From assembly GCF_025755255.1 (NCBI RefSeq), contig NZ_JALIEB010000009.1, forward strand, positions 1-64,000: DNA of 64,000 bases. Direction: 5' to 3'. The stretch comes from Roseobacter sinensis. GTDB lineage: Bacteria > Pseudomonadota > Alphaproteobacteria > Rhodobacterales > Rhodobacteraceae. Shown here piece after piece: positions 58,738 through 64,000 of this stretch. The position numbers were made by a program, and so were the translations under genes. The stretch's first letter is position 1; every line of letters begins with the position of its first letter. The notes under the pieces were generated by a model, which saw only the letters and a program-made list of their open reading frames with translations, was not told the origin of the DNA and searched no databases.

Positions 58738-58779
58738 GGGCGCGCTTGTCCAGTCAAGCTTGACTGGACAAGCGCGCCC
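58738..58779. repeat. Perfect 42-bp palindrome upstream of the molybdopterin subunit gene
   Basis: Each 21-base half is the exact reverse complement of the other, with no spacer; the centre reads GTCAAGCTTGAC and the halves start GGGCGCGCTTGTCCAG. Symmetry ends sharply (C versus T outside). It lies after the terminator at 58676-58703 and 46 bp before the ATG at 58826, so it is in the leader of the dehydrogenase gene, where it would make a long operator or a very stable mRNA hairpin. No T-run follows. Confidence 0.9.
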
Positions 58780-58825
58780 TCACCGCTAGTGTCCGCTGTA
58801 ACGCACCACGCGAAAGGAAGCTCCC

Positions 58826-61123
58826 ATGGAAAAGTTCGGTCGATCGCAATCTGTCAAACGTGTCGAAGACGTCCGCTTTCTGACCGGGCATGGACGGTAT
58901 GTGGACGACGTGGCGCCCGCCGGGGCGCTGCGCGCCTTCGTTTTCCGCGCGCCGGTCGCCCATGGCAGGATCACTGCCCTCGACGTCTCCGAGGCGCGCG
59001 CGGCGCCGGGAGTGCAGGCGGTCCTGACCGTTGATGATCTGGAGGCCGCAGGGCTGAACATCAACATGTTTGCCGCCACCATCACGAATCGCGACGGCTC
59101 TCCAGGCGCTGCTCCCAAACGCCCGCTTTTGGCCAAGGACAAGCTGCGCTTTGTCGGCGAGCCTGTCGCCTTCGTTGTGGCCGAGACGTTGGACCAGGCG
59201 CGCGATGCGGCAGAGCTCATCGATTTGGCGTACGACGATCTGCCCGCCAAGATGCACCTCACGGCGGGAGGTCCGTCCGTCCACGACGATGTGCTCGACA
59301 ATCGGGCCTTCGACTGGGGCATGGGTGATGAGGCAGCGACTGACGCGGCCTTCCGAGCGGCCGCCAAGACCGTGCGGCTGGAGGTCGGCGACAACCGCAT
59401 TATCGTCAGTTCGCTCGAGCCGCGGGGCTGCTTTGCGGAATGGGACGGCGACCGCGTGCATGTCTCGCTGGGCGGGCAGGGCGTGTGGGAGCAGAAGACC
59501 TTCATCGCCCGCGCGCTCGGACTTGAGGCGGAGCAGGTCCGGGTCACGACACCTGATGTTGGCGGCGGGTTCGGCATGAAGGGCTTTCCCTACCCTGAGT
59601 ACGCGCTGGCGGCGCATGCGGCGCGGGTCACGGGCCGCCCGGTCAGGTGGATGTCGGATCGCACCGAAGCGATGCTCACCGACAACGCAGGCCGTGATCT
59701 GACCTCGACCGCCGAGCTTGCTTTTGACGAAACCAACAAGATCACGGCCTACCGTGTGCACACGCGCTGCAACATGGGGGCCTACAACAGTCACTATGGT
59801 CAGTTCATCCAGAGCCAGCTGTTCAGCAAGGTCCTGATGGGCGTCTACGACGTGCAGACCACGTGGCTGCATGTGGAGGGGATCTATACCAACACCACCT
59901 ACGTGGATGCCTATCGCGGCGCCGGACGGCCCGAGGCGATCTATGTGCTGGAGCGGTTGATCGACCGGGCCGCGCGCGAGCTGGGCGTCGACCCGGTCGA
60001 GCTCCGGCGGCGCAATTTCATCAAGGCAGATCAGTTTCCCTACGACACTTCCACGGGCGAGACCTATGACGTTGGCGACTTCGACAAGGTACTCGACCGG
60101 GCGCTGCGCGAGGCGGATTTCAGCGGGTTTGCCGCGCGGAAACAGTCTGATGCAACGCGGGGGCTACTGCGCGGCGTGGGTCTGTGTTACTATATCGAAA
60201 GTATTTTGGGCGATCCTTCCGAAGGCGCGAAGGTCGCGTTTAACGAGGACGGTACGGTGACGATTTACGTGGGCACACAATCCACTGGGCAGGGGCATGA
60301 GACGGTCTTCGCGTCCTTCCTCGCCGATCAGACCGGCATCCCCGCAGAAAAAATCACGGTGGTTCAGGGCGACAGCGATCTGATCGCGCAAGGTGGCGGC
60401 ACGGGCGGCTCGCGCTCGGTCACCGTGCAGAACAACGCCACGCTCGCAACGGTTGCGCAGATGACGGAGGCCTTCACCGATTTTCTGGCCGATGAGATGG
60501 GCGTGCCCGCCTCCGAGATTGCCTTTGATGATGAACGCTTCCGGGCCGAAGGCTCAAACCTCACGCCAACCATGCTCGAGGTGGCGGAGATGGCGCGCGA
60601 CAAGGGCCGCAATGATCTTCTGGTGCACGAAGGGCGCGCCACGCTGGAGGCGCGCAGCTTCCCAAACGGCTGCCATGTTTCAGAGGTTGTGGTTGACCCT
60701 GACACCGGCGTGGTGCGTGTCGATCGCTACACGGTCGTCGATGATTTCGGCAATCTGATCAATCCGATGCTGGCCGAAGGTCAAGTGCATGGCGGGGTGG
60801 TGCAGGGGCTCGGGCAGGCACTGACCGAGCACGTCGTCTTCGACGGCGACGGCCAGTTGCTCACGGCATCGTTCATGGACTATGCCTTGCCGCGCGCGGG
60901 TGACGTCCCCAATATTTCTTTTACATCGGAACCGGTTCCGTCCACCGCGAATATCATGGGTATGAAGGGGTGCGGCGAAGCCGGCACCGTCGGCGCCCTG
61001 GCCGCTGTGGCAAACGCGGTTCAGGATGCGCTTTGGGACCGCGGGGTCCGGCAGGCGGACATGCCCTTCACCCCGCACAAGGTTTGGGAGTTGTTGAACG
61101 GTGAGCCCATCGCGGCGGAATAA
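58826..61123 (+). CDS. Xanthine dehydrogenase-type molybdopterin-binding large subunit (CoxL form II-like)
   Basis: A 765-residue molybdenum hydroxylase large subunit. It begins with GRSQSVKRVEDVRFLTGHGR, with the molybdopterin loops VTTPDVGGGFGMKGFPYPEY and YVDAYRGAGRPEAIYVLERL. AYRGAGR marks form II (putative) CODH homologues, unlike true CO dehydrogenase with AYxCSFR. A GGTGGSRSVTVQNNATLATVA region and the likely active-site Glu in GMKGCGEAGTVGAL are intact. The iron-sulfur and FAD subunits normally encoded beside it are not within the window on either side. Substrate is unknown. Its end overlaps the next gene. Confidence 0.9.
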   Translation: MEKFGRSQSVKRVEDVRFLTGHGRYVDDVAPAGALRAFVFRAPVAHGRITALDVSEARAAPGVQAVLTVDDLEAAGLNINMFAATITNRDGSPGAAPKRPLLAKDKLRFVGEPVAFVVAETLDQARDAAELIDLAYDDLPAKMHLTAGGPSVHDDVLDNRAFDWGMGDEAATDAAFRAAAKTVRLEVGDNRIIVSSLEPRGCFAEWDGDRVHVSLGGQGVWEQKTFIARALGLEAEQVRVTTPDVGGGFGMKGFPYPEYALAAHAARVTGRPVRWMSDRTEAMLTDNAGRDLTSTAELAFDETNKITAYRVHTRCNMGAYNSHYGQFIQSQLFSKVLMGVYDVQTTWLHVEGIYTNTTYVDAYRGAGRPEAIYVLERLIDRAARELGVDPVELRRRNFIKADQFPYDTSTGETYDVGDFDKVLDRALREADFSGFAARKQSDATRGLLRGVGLCYYIESILGDPSEGAKVAFNEDGTVTIYVGTQSTGQGHETVFASFLADQTGIPAEKITVVQGDSDLIAQGGGTGGSRSVTVQNNATLATVAQMTEAFTDFLADEMGVPASEIAFDDERFRAEGSNLTPTMLEVAEMARDKGRNDLLVHEGRATLEARSFPNGCHVSEVVVDPDTGVVRVDRYTVVDDFGNLINPMLAEGQVHGGVVQGLGQALTEHVVFDGDGQLLTASFMDYALPRAGDVPNISFTSEPVPSTANIMGMKGCGEAGTVGALAAVANAVQDALWDRGVRQADMPFTPHKVWELLNGEPIAAE

Positions 61124-62180
61124 CAGATGGCTGGGCTGGCTGCGCAGCAGGTTCTGGCGTCGGCCTGACAGCGATTTCGGCCCTCGCCGCGGCCCCGTCA
61201 TACATGTTGTGATCCTCGATGGCACCATGTCTTCGCTCGAGCCTGGGTGTGAGACCAATGCGGGGCGGGCCTATCATCTCTGTCGCGAAGTGGGCAGCCC
61301 GCTCTCGATCTACTACGAACCAGGGCTGCAGTGGCGCGGCTGGCAATCGGCGATGGATGTGCTGATGGGGCGCGGCATCAACCGGCAGATCCGCCGTGCC
61401 TACGGTTATCTCGCCTCGCGCTACCGGCCAGGCGACAAGATCTTCCTCTTGGGGTACTCGCGCGGCGCCTATGCGGTGCGCAGCCTCGCAGGCGTGATCG
61501 ATCTGATGGGATTGCTGAAGGCCGAGGACGCAACCGAGCGGAACATCCGCGATGTCTACCGGCACTATGAGGGCGATCCCTCCAGCCCCTGCGCGCAGGC
61601 CTTCGCGCGGGCGCACTGCCTGCCGGATATCGAGATCGAGATGATCGGGGTCTGGGACACGGTGAAGTCTCTGGGCTTCAATGCACCCGTGCTCTGGCGC
61701 TTCAGCGAGAAGCGCCATGCTTTCCACAACCATGAACTCAGCCACAATGTGAAGGCGGGTTTTCAGGCCCTCGCGCTGGATGAAACGCGCGCCGCCTACG
61801 CGCCGCTGCCCTGGACCTCGCCCGACGGCTATCAGGGCCGGGTCGAGCAGGTCTGGTTCGCGGGCACCCATGGGGATGTGGGCGGGCAGTTGGGGGGCTA
61901 CGAAGTGGCACGCCCTTTGGCGAATATCCCACTGGTCTGGATGCTGGAACGGGCCCAGATGAACGGCTTGCCGCTGCCCGAAGGCTGGAGCGCCCGGCTC
62001 CTCCAGGACCCGACCGCGCCCATGTTGGGCACCTTCCGCGGCTACGGCAAATGGTTCATCACCCGGCGCCCGCGCAGACCGCTGCAGGATCCATCCGAGC
62101 GGGTACATGACAGCGTGACCCTGCGCCAGATGGCGCAGCCAGCGCCACGCGGCTGGCTCGGGTTCGGCAAAACGGTCTGA
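61101..62180 (+). CDS. DUF2235 alpha/beta-hydrolase-like protein
   Basis: A 359-residue protein. The DUF2235 core is present: HVVILDGTMSSLEPGCETN, LASRYRPGDKIFLLGYSRGA, the nucleophile elbow GYSRGAYAVRSLAGVI and the catalytic-His region WFAGTHGDVGGQLGGYEVAR. Family members include Tle1-type phospholipases of type VI secretion; no secretion genes accompany this one. GTG start at 61101 overlaps the preceding gene by 23 bases, so the two are translationally linked. Slightly unusual N-terminus (RRNNRWLGWLRSRFWRRP) is basic. Confidence 0.87.
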   Translation: MSPSRRNNRWLGWLRSRFWRRPDSDFGPRRGPVIHVVILDGTMSSLEPGCETNAGRAYHLCREVGSPLSIYYEPGLQWRGWQSAMDVLMGRGINRQIRRAYGYLASRYRPGDKIFLLGYSRGAYAVRSLAGVIDLMGLLKAEDATERNIRDVYRHYEGDPSSPCAQAFARAHCLPDIEIEMIGVWDTVKSLGFNAPVLWRFSEKRHAFHNHELSHNVKAGFQALALDETRAAYAPLPWTSPDGYQGRVEQVWFAGTHGDVGGQLGGYEVARPLANIPLVWMLERAQMNGLPLPEGWSARLLQDPTAPMLGTFRGYGKWFITRRPRRPLQDPSERVHDSVTLRQMAQPAPRGWLGFGKTV

Positions 62181-62210
62181 GGCACCAGCCCGGTAGGGCC
62201 GAGGCGGCAA

Positions 62211-63227
62211 GTGGGGGCGCATCGGGTGAGATCAGCGGTTCTTTGGGGATTGGCCTTGGCCATCACTGCGGCCGCGGCAGGAGCGATCGGCGCGCTGAGC
62301 GCTTTTGAGCTGCCCTCGGACGCGCGGGTGTCGGAGCATGTGTTTTCCTCCCAAGACCAAGAGCTTGCAGGCACGCTGGTACAGCCAGGCGAAGAGGGCG
62401 ACGGCCCGGTCGTCCTCCTGGTGCATGGGGACGGCCCGCAGGACCGGTGGTCGGACAGCGGCTATCTTCCACTGGTGCGAACCCTGCTCGATGCGGGCAT
62501 CGGTGTCTTTTCCTGGGACAAGCCGGGGGTGGGGCAAAGCACGGGCGACTGGCTGTCGCAATCCATGTCCGATCGCGCCGCGGAGGCCGCCGCCGCCCAT
62601 GCTGTCCTACGCGACGATTTGGGGATCGCGGCGAAGCGGCTGGGATTCTTGGGGTTTTCGCAGGCAGGCTGGGTCGTGCCGGAGGCAGCGGACCGCAGCG
62701 GTGCGGCCTATGTCGTGCTTGTCGGCCCGGCGATCAACTGGCGCCGGCAGGGGGCCTATTTCACGCGCAAGCGGCTCCAGCGCGCCGGCGTTGGGGACGC
62801 CAAAATCGCCGCAGAGGTAGCGCGGAACCTCGCGCAGAACGATGCGCTTTTTGCGCAGGACGGTGACTGTCGCGGACGGCCCGATCTGAGCGCTGCCCGG
62901 TGCGGCTTCGTCCGGCGGAATTACGCAGCGGATGCGACGGCGGAGATCCTCGCCATGCAACTGCCGACCCTTGTCATGGTAGGGGCTGAGGATTTGAATG
63001 TGGATGCTGCCGAGACCGCGGGGGCCTATGGTCGCAACCCGCGGCTTGAGGTCCGTGTGATCCCCGCGGCCACTCACAGCTTGCTGCGCGCGGGTCCCTA
63101 CAACTTCCAGACCCCTGAGGAGTGGACCTTGACCGCACAGCTGCGCTTTCTGATTGCAGGCTCAAGGGCTTACGCTCCCGGCGTTCTCGACCAGATCACC
63201 GGTTGGATTGCGGATCAGCAGCGCTGA
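62211..63227 (+). CDS. Alpha/beta hydrolase, membrane anchored or exported
   Basis: A 338-residue protein with a hydrophobic N-terminal segment (AVLWGLALAITAAAAGAIGAL) that could be a signal or anchor. The fold includes VVLLVHGDGPQDRWSDSGYL, VFSWDKPGVGQSTGDWL and the nucleophile elbow LGFLGFSQAGWVVPEAA (GxSxxG type), with the catalytic acid near MVGAEDLNVDAAE and the histidine in IPAATHSLLRAG. It probably hydrolyses an ester or peptide in the periplasm. GTG start, 30 bp downstream of the DUF2235 gene. Confidence 0.85.
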   Translation: MGAHRVRSAVLWGLALAITAAAAGAIGALSAFELPSDARVSEHVFSSQDQELAGTLVQPGEEGDGPVVLLVHGDGPQDRWSDSGYLPLVRTLLDAGIGVFSWDKPGVGQSTGDWLSQSMSDRAAEAAAAHAVLRDDLGIAAKRLGFLGFSQAGWVVPEAADRSGAAYVVLVGPAINWRRQGAYFTRKRLQRAGVGDAKIAAEVARNLAQNDALFAQDGDCRGRPDLSAARCGFVRRNYAADATAEILAMQLPTLVMVGAEDLNVDAAETAGAYGRNPRLEVRVIPAATHSLLRAGPYNFQTPEEWTLTAQLRFLIAGSRAYAPGVLDQITGWIADQQR

Positions 63228-63259
63228 TCCGCTGGGGTGCGCCGGCCCGGCCGGCCATC

Positions 63260-63463
63260 TCAAAACGGGAACCGGTGAAGTTCGGGTGGCGGGCGTTCGA
63301 TCTCGGGCAGCAGCCCCACGTCCTTTCTGAGATAGGACGGCAAATGCGCCTGACCGCGCAGATTTGCCCGGCCCCGCCGAGGCCGCGCGATGAGTCTGGC
63401 CACCAGCCGGAAAAAGAGCCCGTGTGACCGGCCGAACGGGATGTAGAGGGATAAGCTTGGCAT
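63260..63463 (-). CDS. Small basic protein, DUF1127-like
   Basis: A 67-residue protein: MPSLSLYIPFGRSHGLFFRL, then VARLIARPRRGRANLRGQAH and LPSYLRKDVGLLPEIERP. The ending LPSYLRKDVGL resembles the LPDHLLRDIGL core of DUF1127 (YjiS-like) proteins, which in some alphaproteobacteria affect RNA turnover. GGAGAG lies five bases upstream of the chosen ATG at 63463; an in-frame ATG four codons earlier overlaps it. Low-complexity arginine content and small size keep confidence moderate. Confidence 0.55.
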   Translation of the reverse strand: MPSLSLYIPFGRSHGLFFRLVARLIARPRRGRANLRGQAHLPSYLRKDVGLLPEIERPPPELHRFPF

Positions 63464-63511
63464 TTTACTCTCCATGAATGATGGAAAGCCGCCACATGAG
63501 GGGAACGCATG

Positions 63512-63538
63512 AAAAAGGCCGCATCATGAGGCGGCCTT
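63512..63538 (-). terminator. Intrinsic terminator on the minus strand
   Basis: Stem AAGGCCGC / GCGGCCTT, loop of eight bases, followed on the minus strand by TTTTT. It would end a transcript coming from about 63700 downward, carrying the tiny ORF at 63564-63620. Confidence 0.75.
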
Positions 63539-63563
63539 CAGATTGGAAACCTGTCAGACCGCG

Positions 63564-63620
63564 TTAGCGCGTGGTCATCACGCCCGCGTGGCGCAGTGCT
63601 GGGAACGGAAGTTTCATCAT
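63564..63620 (-). CDS. Possible 18-residue peptide
   Basis: Minus strand ATG at 63620 with the sequence GGAAAGGTCGGAT just upstream gives MMKLPFPALRHAGVMTTR and a TAA stop, 26 bases before a good terminator. The ribosome-binding site, start, stop and terminator form a compact unit, so it may be a small peptide gene, a leader or a small RNA. With no homology to judge by, it could also be chance. Confidence 0.3.
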   Translation of the reverse strand: MMKLPFPALRHAGVMTTR

Positions 63621-63835
63621 ATCCGACCTTTCCGGGTCCTTGGGTTTCGTCCGGACCTGCTACCAGCGCGGGGTGAGTCGTTCAACAGTATTGATGTGTG
63701 TCGGTACAATTTTGCTGATCTGCAATCAGGGTCGCTGCAGGGGCGCAGACGGAGGGGCCGGCATATGATCTGGAACAAGGTGATACGCAAAAGACCGATC
63801 TATCCTGCGTCCGATAGATCCTGAAGGAGGACGCA
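63621..63835. promoter_or_regulatory. Divergent intergenic region
   Basis: A 215-bp gap between the tiny minus-strand ORF and the flavodoxin-like gene. It probably contains both promoters. A perfect GAAGGAGG ribosome-binding site lies before the right-hand gene. No gene is supported here. Confidence 0.4.
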
Positions 63836-64000
63836 ATGAAGATACTGATTGCCTATGCGAGCCTCGAAGGCCAGACGCGGAAGATCGTGACTGCCGCGGC
63901 CCGCGCGTTGCAAGACGCGGGCGCCGAGGTTCAGATGTTCGACACCGCGGACAAGGCGGCGCCGCTGGCCTTTGACACCGTGGATCGCGTGATCCTCGCC
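63836..64000 (+). CDS. Flavodoxin-domain protein, HemG-like (cut by window edge)
   Basis: Only 55 codons are inside the window. Translation starts MKILIAYASLEGQTRKIVTA and continues with ALQDAGAEVQMFDT. The FMN phosphate loop reads SLEGQT, closest to the DGQTR form in menaquinone-dependent protoporphyrinogen oxidase (HemG) and related flavodoxins. The GAAGGAGG ribosome-binding site decides the start. Full identity needs the missing part. Confidence 0.65.
   Translation, partial: MKILIAYASLEGQTRKIVTAAARALQDAGAEVQMFDTADKAAPLAFDTVDRVILA

Overview
The window is a chromosomal segment of a GC-rich alphaproteobacterium, most likely family Rhodobacteraceae (Roseobacter group). This rests on the cytochrome c oxidase cluster running into thrC and an M16 peptidase, a DUF2927 protein, a VPLPA-CTERM-type protein, a B12-dependent ribonucleotide reductase behind a CtrA-type box, and a pcm-tolC-(DUF2497/PopZ-like) block. 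Coding density is high and most genes have a housekeeping character. I see no rRNA operon, prophage, insertion sequence or CRISPR array.

Layout. 1-5.7 kb (minus): the start of a 3-oxoacid CoA-transferase subunit A, then topA, dprA and tldD. 5.8-13.4 kb (plus): cytochrome c oxidase subunits II and III with assembly factors (ctaC, ctaB, a small CoxF-like protein, ctaG, ctaE, surf1), followed in tight coupling by thrC, an M16 peptidase and a RimJ-like acetyltransferase. 13.4-19.1 kb: a small secreted protein, an MBL-fold hydrolase, a GlcD-like FAD oxidase, and a minus-strand salvage group (mtnP, DUF2927, LysE exporter, apt). 19.2-26.9 kb: a repeat-containing membrane protein of lower GC, a SulP transporter, and several small enzymes (EEP hydrolase, flavin reductase, GNAT, EcsC, Nudix, DUF1178). 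26.9-31.2 kb: SDR, lysC and ptsP. 31.5-37.4 kb: a complete urea ABC transporter, urtABCDE. 37.5-42.6 kb: a PAS-GGDEF-EAL protein with a GST, then class II ribonucleotide reductase and a DUF1653-like protein. 42.8 kb: tRNA-Cys. 43-48.3 kb: pcm, tolC and a PopZ-like protein, cobQ, and two membrane or hypothetical proteins. 48.6-57.8 kb: efp, ygfZ, a glycosyltransferase, two aminotransferases, a crotonase, DUF1992 and valS. 58-64 kb: a C-terminally anchored exported protein, a molybdopterin-type dehydrogenase large subunit behind a 42-bp perfect palindrome, DUF2235 and alpha/beta hydrolases, small minus-strand genes, and the start of a flavodoxin-like gene.

How the genes work together. The cox cluster supplies haem O/A precursor (CtaB), copper insertion (CtaG), SURF1 and two core subunits; subunit I (ctaD) is outside the window. 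MtnP releases adenine and Apt recaptures it. UrtA-E import urea, but urease is not in the window. The most promising leads are the PopZ-like protein in its conserved neighbourhood, the compact class II ribonucleotide reductase lacking one family cysteine behind a CtrA-type box, the low-GC insert in valS, the 48-residue-repeat membrane protein, the 42-bp palindrome and a tiny terminated minus-strand unit near 63.6 kb. No clear new multi-gene system (defence, mobile or biosynthetic) is visible.
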